From Leeuwenhoekiella polynyae (lineage in GTDB: Bacteria; Bacteroidota; Bacteroidia; Flavobacteriales; Flavobacteriaceae): a DNA stretch of 64,000 nucleotides. Made by a program: the position numbers and the translations under genes. Positions 27,285 to 36,815 of this stretch are shown piece after piece (within the stretch, counting starts at the first letter, position 1; every line of letters starts with the position of its first letter). A model generated the notes under the pieces. The model was not told the origin of the DNA. It saw only the letters and a list, made by a program, of their open reading frames with translations, and did no database searches. The stretch is taken from NCBI RefSeq assembly GCF_004104075.1, contig NZ_QOVK01000002.1, positions 310,001 through 374,000 of the forward strand, in the 5' to 3' direction.

Positions 27285-28238
27285 TTAAAAAAGCGCAGAT
27301 GCTATTGCTTTTACATTATCGCTTTTGCCCATGGAATAATAATGCAATACCGGCACACCGCCTTCCATAAGTTCTTTAGATTGCTGAATTGCCCACTCTA
27401 TACCTACCTGACGAACATCTGTATTACTTTTACACGACTCTACAGATTCTATCAACTCTTGCGGAAGATCTATCTTAAAAACCTGTGGTAACAATTGTAA
27501 GTGACGCTTAACAGCAATAGGCTTTATACCCGGAATAATAGGAATATCAATCCCTTCTGCACGGACTAAATCAACAAACTCAAAATATTTTTTATTGTCA
27601 AAAAACATTTGAGTTACAACATAGTCTGCACCAGCCTCAACTTTTTGAATCAAGCGTTTTAAGTCTGTTTTTAAAGAGGGAGCTTCTAAATGTTTTTCAG
27701 GATAGCCGGCAACACCTATACAAAAGTCTGAACAATCTGAGGTCTCTACCATACCATTCAGATAATGCCCTTTATTCATTTCGACTACTTGCTCTACAAG
27801 GCCTAAAGCGTATTCGTGACCTCCCGGAGTAGGCTTAAAATACTGCTCTTCTCGCATAGCATCACCTCTCAAAGCCATCAGATTATGAATACCCAAATAA
27901 TGGCAGTCTACAAGCATATATTCGGTTTCTTCCTTAGTAAAACCACCACACAATACGTGAGGCACCGTATCTACATTATACTTATGCTTTATAGAAGCAC
28001 AAATACCTATAGTACCCGGTCTCATCCGGGTTACTTTTTTATCTAACAACCCATCTTTTTCTATGTAAACAAATTCCTCTCGCGATGTAGTAACATCAAT
28101 AAATGGAGGTTTAAATTCCATCAAAGGGTCAATATTGTTATACAACTCCTGAATACTTTTCCCTTTTCTAGGCGGAATCAGCTCAAAAGAAAATAAAGTC
28201 TTACCGCTTGCTTGTTTTATGTGATCTGTAATTTTCAT
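27285..28238 (-). CDS. metF: Methylenetetrahydrofolate reductase
   Basis: 317 aa, a TIM-barrel flavoprotein that reduces 5,10-methylene-THF to 5-methyl-THF, the methyl donor for MetH. Visible blocks include FSFELIPPRKG, DVTTSREE, LCGGFTKEE, MALRGD and PIIPGIKP. It is 68 nt downstream of metH2 on the same strand, so it is expected to share the SAM-I-controlled transcript. Confidence 0.93.
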   Translation of the reverse strand: MKITDHIKQASGKTLFSFELIPPRKGKSIQELYNNIDPLMEFKPPFIDVTTSREEFVYIEKDGLLDKKVTRMRPGTIGICASIKHKYNVDTVPHVLCGGFTKEETEYMLVDCHYLGIHNLMALRGDAMREEQYFKPTPGGHEYALGLVEQVVEMNKGHYLNGMVETSDCSDFCIGVAGYPEKHLEAPSLKTDLKRLIQKVEAGADYVVTQMFFDNKKYFEFVDLVRAEGIDIPIIPGIKPIAVKRHLQLLPQVFKIDLPQELIESVESCKSNTDVRQVGIEWAIQQSKELMEGGVPVLHYYSMGKSDNVKAIASALF

Positions 28239-28306
28239 AAGTAAGTTACCTGCTTAGCTAACTGCTCTTGCAGATTTTAATTTTTGGTTGTCTTAGTGGT
28301 TTACTT

Positions 28307-31033
28307 TTATTGGTCAGAAATATTAGGATTCAACCATTTTTCAGCCATGCGTACTTCTATTCCTTTACGATCTGCAAAATCGATCACCTGATCCATTTTG
28401 ATTTTTCCGAGGCCGAAATAACGCGCATCAGGATTAGCAAAATAATACCCACTTACCGAAGCGGCCGGCCACATGGCTAAACTTTCGGTAAGCTCTACAC
28501 CTATTTTTTCCTCAACGTCAAGTACATCCCAAATGGTTATTTTTTCTAAATGGTCTGGACACGCAGGATATCCCGGTGCAGGCCTTATTCCCTTATATTC
28601 TTCTTTGATCAATTCTAGGTTACTTAGCGATTCATCGTTTGCATAGCCCCAGTGTTCTTTTCTAACACGCTCGTGTAAATACTCAGCAAATGCTTCTGCA
28701 AAACGATCTGCGAGTGCTTTAACCATAATGCTGTTGTAATCGTCGTGATCTGCTTCATATTTTGCTGCTAACTCCTGCGTACCAAAACCTGCTGTCACAC
28801 AGAAGCACCCCATATAATCTTGCTTCCCACTTTCTTTAGGAGCTATAAAATCTGCTAATGCAATATTGGGCTTTCCCGATGCTTTTTTGCTTTGTTGACG
28901 CAGCGTTCTAAAAATGAACTTTTCAGTTTTATTTTCTAAACCTGAAGTAATGATCTCGATGTCATCGTCGTTTACTGTATTGGCTTCAAAGAGTCCAAAA
29001 ATCGCTTTTGCCGTTAATAATTTTTCATCTAAAATCTTTTTCAAAATCTCTTTAGCATCAGCAAATAACTCACGTGCTTGCTCGCCTACTACATCATCAT
29101 CTAATATATCTGGATACTTACCGTGTAAATCCCAACTGCGGAAAAACGGTGACCAATCTATATAATCAACAAGTTTATTCAGATCAAACTCTTCAATAAC
29201 CTGAACTCCTAATTCTTTAGGTTTAAACGCTTCAAATTTATTCCAATCTAATTTCCATTTATTCTCACGTGCTTGAGCCACGGTTAAGAAATCACGTTTC
29301 TTCCCTCGTGTTAAAAAGCGCTCTCTAAACAAAGCATAATCTTCTTTAATATCTGCTTTATATTTTAACCTTGAATCGGGATTGAGAAGATCTCCAACAA
29401 CCGTTACCGCCCGGGATGCATCATTTACATGAACAACTGCTTCCGGATATTCCGGATCAATTTTCACTGCGGTATGTGCCTTACTAGTGGTTGCACCACC
29501 TATAAGCAATGGAACGGTGAAATCTTGACGTTTCATTTCTTTAGCCAGAAAAACCATCTCATCAAGAGAAGGGGTTATGAGTCCGCTAAGACCTATAATA
29601 TCAACGTTGCGTTCTTTTGCAGTTGCAATAATTTTTTCCGGCGGAACCATAACTCCCATATCTATGATCTCATAGTTGTTACACGCCAAAACCACACTCA
29701 CTATATTTTTACCAATATCGTGCACATCTCCTTTTACGGTAGCCATTAGGACAAGATTGGATTTTGCCTTTTCCGACGCCGGTGGTGGGTTTTTCAGTTT
29801 TTCTTCTTCTATATATGGCAATAAATAAGCAACTGCTTTTTTCATCACCCGTGCCGATTTTACAACCTGTGGAAGGAACATTTTTCCATCTCCAAAAAGG
29901 TCACCCACCACGTTCATCCCAGTCATTAGATGACCTTCAATCACGTGTAATGGCTTTTCTGAAGCTAATCTTGCCTCTTCTACATCTTCTAAAATATAAG
30001 CATCAATACCTTTAACTAAAGCTCGTGTAATTCTATCTTGTAAAGGTTCTTCTCGCCAAGACAGGTCAACCGTTCTTTCTTTTGCATTACCTTTTACACT
30101 TTCGGCAAAATCCAGTAATCGCTCTGTTGCATCATCGCGACGATCAAGAATAACGTCTTCTACGTGCTCTAATAAATCTTTAGGAATATCATCATAAACC
30201 TCAAGCATCGTTGGGTTAACAATACCAATATTCATCCCAGCTTTAATAGCGTGGTATAAAAATACGGAGTGCATCGCTTCGCGCACCACATTATTTCCCC
30301 GGAAGCTAAAAGAAACATTACTTACTCCGCCACTTACATGTGCGTAGGGTAAATTCTCTTTCACCCATTTTGTAGCTCTAATAAAATCTATAGCATTGAG
30401 ACGATGCTCTTCCATACCGGTAGCAACCGGAAAAATATTCAAGTCAAAAATGATATCCTCCGGTGGGAATTTCACCTGATTTACGAGAATATCATAACTG
30501 CGTTTTGTAATCTCCAGACGACGCTCATAATTATCAGCCTGACCAACCTCATCAAATGCCATAACGATAACAGCAGCTCCGTATCGTTTTATCTTTTTAG
30601 CGTGGTCAATAAATTCGGCTTCGCCTTCTTTTAAACTAATGGAGTTCACCACACATTTACCCTGTACAACCTGCAAACCTGCCTCTATGATATCCCATTT
30701 AGAGCTGTCTATCATAATAGGTACTCTAGAAATATCTGGCTCTGCAGCAATGAGATTGAGAAAAGTAACCATCGCCTTTTTACCATCAATAAGACCATCG
30801 TCCATATTGATATCTATGATCTGGGCACCGCCCTCTACCTGATCCCGTGCAATGTCTAAGGCTTCATCAAATTTCTCTTCATTAATGAGTCTTAAAAATT
30901 TACGCGATCCAGCCACATTAGTACGTTCTCCTACGTTTACAAAATTGCTTTCTGGCGTAACTACTAACGGCTCTAAGCCACTCAATTTTAGCGGTCTTAT
31001 TTTTTTTGCTTTAGCTATTGCTTCTACACTCAT
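28307..31033 (-). CDS. metH: Methionine synthase, folate/cobalamin/activation half
   Basis: 908 aa. Domain order is the pterin-binding domain (about 25-290; [16 protein letters not shown]), the four-helix B12-binding cap, the cobalamin domain with axial His438 in [10 protein letters not shown], and the AdoMet-activation domain (about 590-900; [12 protein letters not shown]). Together with the separate homocysteine-binding protein encoded 9 nt upstream it makes a complete cobalamin-dependent methionine synthase. The split arrangement is common in Bacteroidota. The protein is cytoplasmic and depends on B12 supply. Confidence 0.94.
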   Translation of the reverse strand: MSVEAIAKAKKIRPLKLSGLEPLVVTPESNFVNVGERTNVAGSRKFLRLINEEKFDEALDIARDQVEGGAQIIDINMDDGLIDGKKAMVTFLNLIAAEPDISRVPIMIDSSKWDIIEAGLQVVQGKCVVNSISLKEGEAEFIDHAKKIKRYGAAVIVMAFDEVGQADNYERRLEITKRSYDILVNQVKFPPEDIIFDLNIFPVATGMEEHRLNAIDFIRATKWVKENLPYAHVSGGVSNVSFSFRGNNVVREAMHSVFLYHAIKAGMNIGIVNPTMLEVYDDIPKDLLEHVEDVILDRRDDATERLLDFAESVKGNAKERTVDLSWREEPLQDRITRALVKGIDAYILEDVEEARLASEKPLHVIEGHLMTGMNVVGDLFGDGKMFLPQVVKSARVMKKAVAYLLPYIEEEKLKNPPPASEKAKSNLVLMATVKGDVHDIGKNIVSVVLACNNYEIIDMGVMVPPEKIIATAKERNVDIIGLSGLITPSLDEMVFLAKEMKRQDFTVPLLIGGATTSKAHTAVKIDPEYPEAVVHVNDASRAVTVVGDLLNPDSRLKYKADIKEDYALFRERFLTRGKKRDFLTVAQARENKWKLDWNKFEAFKPKELGVQVIEEFDLNKLVDYIDWSPFFRSWDLHGKYPDILDDDVVGEQARELFADAKEILKKILDEKLLTAKAIFGLFEANTVNDDDIEIITSGLENKTEKFIFRTLRQQSKKASGKPNIALADFIAPKESGKQDYMGCFCVTAGFGTQELAAKYEADHDDYNSIMVKALADRFAEAFAEYLHERVRKEHWGYANDESLSNLELIKEEYKGIRPAPGYPACPDHLEKITIWDVLDVEEKIGVELTESLAMWPAASVSGYYFANPDARYFGLGKIKMDQVIDFADRKGIEVRMAEKWLNPNISDQ

Positions 31034-31042
31034 CGTTCTGAT

Positions 31043-32068
31043 TTATATCGCTGTTTCAGCTTCATTAAGCTCAGGCAATGGCCTTGGTTCATAATCTTTC
31101 ACTAATTCTGCAATGGCGTGGATGTGTTCTGGAGTTGTACCACAACAGCCACCAATGATGTTGATCAGCTTTTTATCTAAATAGATTTTTATCTGAGCTG
31201 CCATCTCTTCTGCAGTCTCATCATATTCACCAAATGCGTTAGGCAATCCTGCGTTAGGATAAGCCGATACTGCAAAGTTTGATCTACTGGAAACAACTTC
31301 TAAATAGGGAGTTAGTTGCTCTGCTCCCAAAGCACAATTAAAACCTACAGAAAGTAAAGGCATATGCCCCACAGAGATCAAAAATGCCTCAGCTGTCTGG
31401 CCAGATAAGGTTCTTCCTGAAGCATCAGTAATGGTACCGCTCACCATCACAGGGATGTCTATATTGCGTTCTTCTTTTAGTTCTTCAATAGCAAAAAGTG
31501 CTGCTTTTGCATTCAGTGTATCAAAAATAGTTTCCACTAAAAGCATATCTACACCACCATCAATTAAGGCTTCTGCTTGTCGCTTGTAAGCTGCTCGCAG
31601 CTCATCAAAAGAAACCGCTCTAAAACCAGGATCATTTACATCTGGAGACATACTGGCAGTTTTGTTAGTAGGCCCCATTGCGCCAGCTACAAAACGTGGC
31701 TTTTCGGGTTCTTTTTCTGTAAATTCTTGCGCTACCTTTTTTGCTATTTTAGCAGACTCATAATTAAGTTCGTAAACAAACTCCTCCATCCCATAATCTG
31801 CCATAGCGATTGTAGTCCCACTAAAAGTATTTGTCTCTACAATATCTGCTCCCGCAGCAAAATATTTAGCATGAACATCTGCAATAGCTTCAGGTTGCGT
31901 AATACTCAACATATCGTTATTACCCTGCACAGGACTTGACCAATTTTTAAAGCGCTCTCCTCTAAAATCTTCTTCTGTGAATTTATAGCGTTGCAACATT
32001 GTTCCCATTGCACCATCTAAAACAAGAATACGCTTTCTTAAAGCTTTATGTATTTTATTTTGACTCAT
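31043..32068 (-). CDS. metH: Methionine synthase, homocysteine-binding half
   Basis: 341 aa, a Zn-dependent homocysteine S-methyltransferase barrel. It has LDGAMGTMLQRYKF at the start and the zinc cysteines in FNCALG and GGCCGTTPEH. It binds and activates homocysteine for methylation by the cobalamin half encoded next. It is the first gene of the metH1-metH2-metF unit, and a SAM-I riboswitch lies about 120 nt upstream of its ATG. Confidence 0.93.
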   Translation of the reverse strand: MSQNKIHKALRKRILVLDGAMGTMLQRYKFTEEDFRGERFKNWSSPVQGNNDMLSITQPEAIADVHAKYFAAGADIVETNTFSGTTIAMADYGMEEFVYELNYESAKIAKKVAQEFTEKEPEKPRFVAGAMGPTNKTASMSPDVNDPGFRAVSFDELRAAYKRQAEALIDGGVDMLLVETIFDTLNAKAALFAIEELKEERNIDIPVMVSGTITDASGRTLSGQTAEAFLISVGHMPLLSVGFNCALGAEQLTPYLEVVSSRSNFAVSAYPNAGLPNAFGEYDETAEEMAAQIKIYLDKKLINIIGGCCGTTPEHIHAIAELVKDYEPRPLPELNEAETAI

Positions 32069-32163
32069 AATCTTTATCTAAAAACAGCATTTTAACGCTT
32101 GCAAAACACGCTCATATCTCTGAGAATAGTGTGCAAAAATACGTTATTAAGAAGGCAAAAGAA

Positions 32164-32178
32164 AAGTCGCAAAGACTT
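32164..32178 (-). terminator. Short hairpin in the metH SAM-I expression platform
   Basis: On the minus strand AAGTC-TTTGC-GACTT is followed by TTCTTTT. It lies 8 nt downstream of the riboswitch P1 helix. The stem is short (5 bp), so it is only a candidate terminator; control could also act on translation. Confidence 0.4.
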
Positions 32179-32186
32179 GTTTTTAT

Positions 32187-32283
32187 GTTATCTATCTCAA
32201 AATCGAGTAGAATGTAGCACCTTCTCCAAGAGGAGGGTTGCTAAGGCTTCAACGGGTCTAATCCCTCTGCCTTTCTTGATAAC
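32187..32283 (-). promoter_or_regulatory. SAM-I (S-box) riboswitch of the metH operon
   Basis: Read on the minus strand, the element shows the S-box landmarks in order: P1 5' strand GTTATC, CAAGAAAGG, CAGAGGGATTAGACCC, GAAGCCTTAGCAACC, AAGGTGCTACATTCTA, and P1 3' strand GATAAC (pairing of 32278-32283 with 32187-32192). SAM binding is expected to lower expression of metH1-metH2-metF. The match is strong by eye. Confidence 0.95.
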
Positions 32284-32307
32284 CACATTAAAGAATGAAC
32301 TGAACTG

Positions 32308-32322
32308 CAAATATTGCAAAAC
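32308..32322 (-). promoter_or_regulatory. Candidate -7 region of the metH transcript
   Basis: The minus strand reads GTTTTGCAATATTTG. The last eight bases, AATATTTG, differ from TAnnTTTG only at the first base. The same 15-mer occurs upstream of the other SAM-I riboswitch (49983-49997), which argues for function. No exact TTTG -33 box is visible here. Confidence 0.55.
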
Positions 32323-32417
32323 CTTGTCTAAATATGAAACATTTATAGCACTAATATTCCAATTTTATCTCTTAAAGTAATAAGACATAGGACACTGTTT
32401 TACCGTTAAAAATACTT

Positions 32418-32443
32418 GTTTGAAATACCTAAAAATTTCAAAC
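32418..32443. repeat. Perfect 9-bp inverted repeat between metH and the AhpD-like gene
   Basis: GTTTGAAAT (32418-32426) and ATTTCAAAC (32435-32443) are separated by 8 nt. It lies in a 471-bp divergent intergenic region, about 100 nt upstream of the AhpD-like ATG, so an operator is more plausible than a terminator. The rest of that region holds the riboswitch and very AT-rich DNA with no ORF. Confidence 0.5.
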
Positions 32444-32539
32444 GAATACAGATACTTGATTTACAGTATTTTATATATATGAATTTAAAGTAATTTTAAT
32501 TATTAATTTTATTATTTTAACAGTCCCAAACTTCTATAT

Positions 32540-33127
32540 ATGCAAAACTCTACTTTTAGTAACACTACCCGATTTCAAATTGTAAATTATAATGAAGCTT
32601 CCTCCGAAGTTCAGGAGATTTACGACGACACAAAACGTACTTTACAGATACCGTTTGTCCTAAATTGGTTTAAGTGCCAAGGATCTAACGCCACACTCTT
32701 AGGTGGTAACTGGGCAAAATTAAAATCAACGTTAATGATGGGAAGTATTCCTAACGTTTTAAAACAACTCATCATTTACAATGTTTCGAAAGAACGAGAT
32801 TGTCAATATTGTGCACACGCTCACGGAATTTTCGCAGATAGCATGAGCGCTATGATTAATGATAACCCTAATTTTAAGGTTACCGAAAATCTGGAAAGCC
32901 CACTTATTCCTGAAAGTTTTAGAACTGCTATTAAAGTGGTATCAAAAGCCGCGCTACAACCAGATCAGATTACAGATGCTGATTTTGAAAAGCTTAAGGA
33001 TGTAGGTTTTGACAATCTAGAAATTCAAGAACTTATGGCTCAAGCAGATCTGGTAAATATGCTCAATACACTGGCTGATGTTTCTGGTATAAGAATAGAT
33101 AATGAGCTTCTGGAAGCTCACGCTTAA
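32540..33127 (+). CDS. AhpD-like carboxymuconolactone decarboxylase-family protein
   Basis: 195 aa of the CMD/AhpD fold. The redox motif CQYCAHAHG gives Cys88 and Cys91 (CxxC) with His95, as in peroxidase-related AhpD proteins that reduce alkylhydroperoxidase partners or peroxides. There is no signal peptide. The following kinase-like gene starts 5 nt after its stop and overlaps the response regulator, so the three form a tight unit. A redox-sensing input is therefore an attractive but unproven idea. Confidence 0.8.
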   Translation: MQNSTFSNTTRFQIVNYNEASSEVQEIYDDTKRTLQIPFVLNWFKCQGSNATLLGGNWAKLKSTLMMGSIPNVLKQLIIYNVSKERDCQYCAHAHGIFADSMSAMINDNPNFKVTENLESPLIPESFRTAIKVVSKAALQPDQITDADFEKLKDVGFDNLEIQELMAQADLVNMLNTLADVSGIRIDNELLEAHA

Positions 33128-33132
33128 TAGTT

Positions 33133-33999
33133 TTGTTCTTGAATTTAGCCGGAGCAAAATATCGTATTACTTATGAAGCATTTTCTAAGTTTTCAGGAAG
33201 TCTAGGGAAGGTAGATTCTATTGAAATGCTGGGTGAGATAACCAATAGACACCTCAAGTATCTCTTCAACTTCAGAGCATTTAGAATCTTATTACTCGAC
33301 AAAGATTCTATTAGTGGGTATACTTTCTCTAAAGGAAAAATCTATGCACACAATAATTCTGAGAATATACTGGATTATGAAAAGGAGCTTTTAGAAAAGC
33401 ATACGCCTTTTTCGGAACCCGTAAAGCCAGATTCGCTACCTGTATATTTGTCGGAGTTGGATCTGCAAAATGGCGTGCTTTGGGGGTGGTATATCTCATA
33501 CCCTGATTATCGTATTTGTGTATCGCTACTTTCTGATGACAATGTAAAATTCAATCACACGGATTCAGACATCATGCATATGCTTGTAGACAGTATAACA
33601 TCAAAGTATAGACAAATCTGTCTTAGTGAAGAACTCAAATGTAAAAATGAAACGCTTCAGGATGCTATTGCCCAGATAGAGTTGAAGAATAGAGAGATCG
33701 AAGCTATAAATAGTAACCAACAGGACGTCATTAATAATCGCACTGAAGAACTCCTTAATAAAAATAAAAAACTCTTAGATCTCTCTCGGCTTAACTCACA
33801 TAATCTTAGAGAACCGCTTACTCGAATTTTAGGTTTAATTGAAGTTGCTGATCATCTTGATAGTAAGGAATTAAAAGAAACCATGCTACCCGAAATAAAA
33901 ACCTCTGCTTTAGAGTTAGACACTATCTTTAAAAAAGTTGTGCAACAAAGTGAAGAAGAGGCAAAAATCACAATTAATCAAGACGGCGGTTATGAATAA
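33133..33999 (+). CDS. GAF-like/DHp protein lacking a kinase ATPase domain
   Basis: 288 aa from a TTG start (MFLNLAGAKY) 5 nt after the AhpD-like stop. Residues ~25-160 look like a GAF-type sensory domain. Residues ~165-220 are a coiled coil. Residues 220-280 match a histidine-kinase dimerisation domain, with the H-box SHNLREPLTRILGL and His223 as the phospho-acceptor. The protein then stops: there is no HATPase_c domain (no N, G1 or G2 boxes). It could be a phosphotransfer protein or a kinase partner. The end overlaps the receiver gene by 8 nt. Confidence 0.7.
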   Translation: MFLNLAGAKYRITYEAFSKFSGSLGKVDSIEMLGEITNRHLKYLFNFRAFRILLLDKDSISGYTFSKGKIYAHNNSENILDYEKELLEKHTPFSEPVKPDSLPVYLSELDLQNGVLWGWYISYPDYRICVSLLSDDNVKFNHTDSDIMHMLVDSITSKYRQICLSEELKCKNETLQDAIAQIELKNREIEAINSNQQDVINNRTEELLNKNKKLLDLSRLNSHNLREPLTRILGLIEVADHLDSKELKETMLPEIKTSALELDTIFKKVVQQSEEEAKITINQDGGYE

Positions 34000-34372
34000 G
34001 CCTCTAAAAGTAATGCTGGTAGATGACCAGAAAATGGCCAATTTTATCAATAAAAAACTGATTGAAGTTACAGATTTTGCGCACAACATTCTGGCCTACA
34101 CACTTCCTGATGCAGCATTACTAGATATTGAGACCCAAAAGCCAGATCTAATATTTTTAGACCTGAATATGCCCATCATTGACGGGTGGAAGTTTCTAGA
34201 TAATTTACAACAGAATAAAAATTTTACACAAGTTGTAATCGTAACCTCAAGTACCAGTTCTATTGACAAAGAAAAAGCTCAGAATTATACTCAGGTGGTA
34301 GATTTTTTAATCAAGCCATTAACCCGAAATACAATTCTGAGCTTAAAAAATAAGCTGACAGCAGGAAGCTAG
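33992..34372 (+). CDS. Single-domain response regulator
   Basis: 126 aa from the ATG at 33992 (MNKPLKVMLVDDQ); an upstream open frame is just the overlap with the preceding gene. It is a CheY-like receiver with the acidic pair Asp11/Asp12, phospho-acceptor Asp57 in FLDLNMP, the VTSST switch region and the conserved Lys-Pro (FLIKPLT). There is no output domain. It is translationally coupled to the DHp protein (ATGAATAA overlap), which suggests that the two exchange phosphate. Its stop overlaps that of the convergent reductase gene (CTAG). Confidence 0.88.
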   Translation: MNKPLKVMLVDDQKMANFINKKLIEVTDFAHNILAYTLPDAALLDIETQKPDLIFLDLNMPIIDGWKFLDNLQQNKNFTQVVIVTSSTSSIDKEKAQNYTQVVDFLIKPLTRNTILSLKNKLTAGS

Positions 34373-35421
34373 TCTATAGCTTGTACTACTGCTTTCTCTG
34401 CTTCTTTACGCGATCCATCAAAGCCGTCAATACCACTTACAGTCGTATATTTCATAACATAACGTTTACCGGGATTGATGATTTTATAAGCTGATTGACA
34501 CATCATTGTTGCTTCGTGAAAACCACAAAGTATCAATTTTAATTTTCCTGGGTATGTGTTAACATCACCTATAGCAAACACTCCAGGAATATTAGTCTGA
34601 TAATCTAAAGCATTATCTACTTTAATCGCATTCTTTTCAATCTCAAGTCCCCAGTTTGAAATAGGACCTAATTTAGGTGAAAGACCAAATAATGGAATAA
34701 ATGCATCCGCTTCAATAGAAAATTGTTCTTCATTTCTCTCAACAACCACTTCTTTAAGCTCTTCTACACCTCCAAGCCCCACAACTTCTGCTGGCGTCAC
34801 CAAATTAATCTTACCTAGCATTTTCAATTCACGTACTTTTTCAACAGAATCTAAAGCACCTCTAAATTCATTTCTACGGTGGATAAGTGTTACTTCTTTT
34901 GCGATATCAGCTAGATAAATACTCCAGTCTAGGGCAGAATCCCCTCCACCGGCGATAACCACTTTCTTATCACGGTAAACTTCCGGATCTTTTATCATAT
35001 AAGCCACACCCTTATCTTCAAACTCATGAATATTAGGGATTACAGGTTTACGAGGCTCAAAACTACCCAAACCACCGGCGATTGCTACTACCGGTGCGTG
35101 ATGCTGTGTACCTTTATTAGTGGTCACAATAAAACTTCCATCTTCTTGCTTCTCAATAGTTTCAGCACGCTCCCCCAAGGTAAAACCAGGCTGAAATTGC
35201 TTTCCTTGTTCTAATAGATTATCTACTAACTCACCAGCGCCTACTTCAGGAAAACCGGGAATATCATAAATAGGTTTTTTTGGATAAATCTCAGCTAACT
35301 GTCCGCCCGGCTGAGCCAGAGCATCAATAATATGACATTTCAACTTTAACAATCCTGCTTCAAATACAGTAAATAATCCCGTAGGTCCTGCTCCAATAAT
35401 GAGTATGTCTGTCTTTATCAT
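34369..35421 (-). CDS. Thioredoxin-reductase-like ferredoxin-NADP reductase
   Basis: 350 aa, a two-dinucleotide-domain flavoprotein: FAD site GAGPTGLFTVFEAG and NADPH site GGGDSALDWS, ending with GVFAIGDVNTYPGKLKL. The CxxC of thioredoxin reductase is absent, so the YumC-type ferredoxin-NADP reductase group fits best. As the last gene after sulfite reductase and siroheme genes, it probably supplies electrons to sulfite reductase. That pairing is inferred from position. Confidence 0.82.
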   Translation of the reverse strand: MIKTDILIIGAGPTGLFTVFEAGLLKLKCHIIDALAQPGGQLAEIYPKKPIYDIPGFPEVGAGELVDNLLEQGKQFQPGFTLGERAETIEKQEDGSFIVTTNKGTQHHAPVVAIAGGLGSFEPRKPVIPNIHEFEDKGVAYMIKDPEVYRDKKVVIAGGGDSALDWSIYLADIAKEVTLIHRRNEFRGALDSVEKVRELKMLGKINLVTPAEVVGLGGVEELKEVVVERNEEQFSIEADAFIPLFGLSPKLGPISNWGLEIEKNAIKVDNALDYQTNIPGVFAIGDVNTYPGKLKLILCGFHEATMMCQSAYKIINPGKRYVMKYTTVSGIDGFDGSRKEAEKAVVQAID

Positions 35422-35466
35422 CTTCTTTATGCTTTGAGCTGATTAAAGCTCATTTCTACTTTCATT

Positions 35467-36051
35467 TTAATTTTTGGAAATCAATCCTTTTGTAAACTCA
35501 TTTAGCGTTTCAACTTTTTCTTCAAAATCACCTTTTATGGTTTTTCTATATTCGTTAAGGTTTTGTACCAGATCATCTATATTTTCAGGTATTACCTCTT
35601 CAAAAAATTGTCTTAAGCGTTTTGCTGTAGTAGGTGATTTTCCATTAGTCGAAATAGCAATCTTTACATTTCCTTTTGTAACAATTCCGCCCATATAAAA
35701 ATCACAAAGTTCAGGAACATCAGCTATATTACAAAGTAAAAAACGCTTTCTGGCTGCTCGATAAACCCGCTTATTTACTGCCGCGCTATCTGTCGTAGCT
35801 ATAACCACGTGACGCTTTTTAAGCATTTTACGCGTAAACCGTTTCTTAGTGATTTTCACATTAAACTTTTTAGCCAACTCTAATGTTTCCGGTCTAAAAA
35901 ATGGCGCTACCATTTCCACAACAGCATCCGGACTGGACTTTGTCAAAAAAGTCAATTTTTCTAAAGCTACGTTACCGCCACCTACAATTAGAACTTGCAG
36001 GTTACGAACTTTTAAAAAAACCGGATAAAGTGTATTTGTTTCTGTAGACAT
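35467..36051 (-). CDS. Precorrin-2 dehydrogenase/siroheme synthase N-domain protein
   Basis: 194 aa with a Rossmann domain (VLIVGGGNVALEKLTFL) and the siroheme-synthase central region (FYMGGIVTKGNVKIAISTNGKSPT). It oxidises precorrin-2 to sirohydrochlorin and may also insert iron as CysG/Met8 do. It overlaps the uroporphyrinogen methyltransferase gene by one base. Together they make siroheme for the sulfite reductase encoded upstream. Confidence 0.88.
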   Translation of the reverse strand: MSTETNTLYPVFLKVRNLQVLIVGGGNVALEKLTFLTKSSPDAVVEMVAPFFRPETLELAKKFNVKITKKRFTRKMLKKRHVVIATTDSAAVNKRVYRAARKRFLLCNIADVPELCDFYMGGIVTKGNVKIAISTNGKSPTTAKRLRQFFEEVIPENIDDLVQNLNEYRKTIKGDFEEKVETLNEFTKGLISKN

Positions 36052-36815
36052 TAATGTGCGTTTTGCGCTATTTCTGATTGCAAATTAAGCAATTGCTCGC
36101 GATGTCTCACAACTTCACCTATCACAATAATTGATGGGTTAGTAAGTTTTAACTCTTGAACGACATCTTCAATAGTGGATATTGTTCCAATACCAACGCG
36201 TTCTTCTGGTGTTGTTCCATTTTGGATAATCGCCACCGGAGTATCTTTTTTTCCGCTTTCGCGGAAGAGTTTTGCGATCTTTCCCAGCTTACTCATCCCC
36301 ATCAGTATTACTACAGTAGCTGAAGATTTTGCTGCCAGCTTTACATCATTAGACAACTTATGCTCTTTTGTAGTACCGGTTATTACCCAGAAACTTTCAG
36401 AACTTCCACGTTTGGTTAATGGTATATTTTGATATGCAGGCACTGCAAGCGAAGAAGAAATCCCCGGAACTAAAGCAACTTCAAGTCCGGCTGCGGCAGC
36501 TACTTCCATTTCTTCTGCTCCACGTCCAAAAATAAATGGATCTCCGCCTTTTAAACGCACTACGTGCCCATGGCTTTTTGCTCGTGATAAGATCAAATCA
36601 TTAATCTGTTCCTGCTGATAGGCATAGCACCCTTTACGCTTTCCTACAAAAATCAGTTCTGCTTCTTTTGCGTATGCTAACAGCTCTGGATTAACCAAAG
36701 CATCATACAACACGACATCTGCACTTTCTAAAGCACGAATACCTTTTAAGGTAAACAGTTCTACATCTCCCGGCCCTGCTCCTACTACTGTTAATTTTGG
36801 ATTATTAATTGGCAT
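36051..36815 (-). CDS. cobA: Uroporphyrinogen-III C-methyltransferase
   Basis: 254 aa, a tetrapyrrole methylase: VVGAGPGDVELFTLKGIRAL, DALVNPELL, RLKGGDPFIFGRGAEE and VPGISS are all present. It makes precorrin-2 from uroporphyrinogen III using two SAM. It overlaps the sulfite reductase gene by 11 nt and the next siroheme gene by 1 nt, so expression is tightly coupled. A short palindrome (36255-36267) is embedded in the gene. Confidence 0.92.
   Translation of the reverse strand: MPINNPKLTVVGAGPGDVELFTLKGIRALESADVVLYDALVNPELLAYAKEAELIFVGKRKGCYAYQQEQINDLILSRAKSHGHVVRLKGGDPFIFGRGAEEMEVAAAAGLEVALVPGISSSLAVPAYQNIPLTKRGSSESFWVITGTTKEHKLSNDVKLAAKSSATVVILMGMSKLGKIAKLFRESGKKDTPVAIIQNGTTPEERVGIGTISTIEDVVQELKLTNPSIIVIGEVVRHREQLLNLQSEIAQNAH

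Noticed and set aside
31577-31939. 120-codon antisense open frame inside metH1, and similar long antisense frames at 37933-38247, 40316-40711, 45972-46364, 55021-55455 and 58268-58663
   Set aside because: All lie opposite well-supported genes, have composition that mirrors the opposite strand's codons, no recognisable domain and no promoter or spacing that suggests translation.
28307-32068. metH interrupted by a frameshift
   Set aside because: The two parts have proper start and stop codons, a 9-nt spacer and a break exactly at a domain boundary. Separate homocysteine-binding and cobalamin-binding proteins are usual in Bacteroidota.
32069-32539. Cobalamin riboswitch in front of metH
   Set aside because: I looked for the B12-box on both strands. 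Only the S-box element is recognisable, so B12 control is not supported here.
33133-33999. Truncated histidine kinase pseudogene
   Set aside because: The frame ends in an ATGAATAA overlap with an intact receiver gene and there is no leftover ATPase-domain sequence downstream, so a designed short protein is more likely. Comparison with relatives would settle it.
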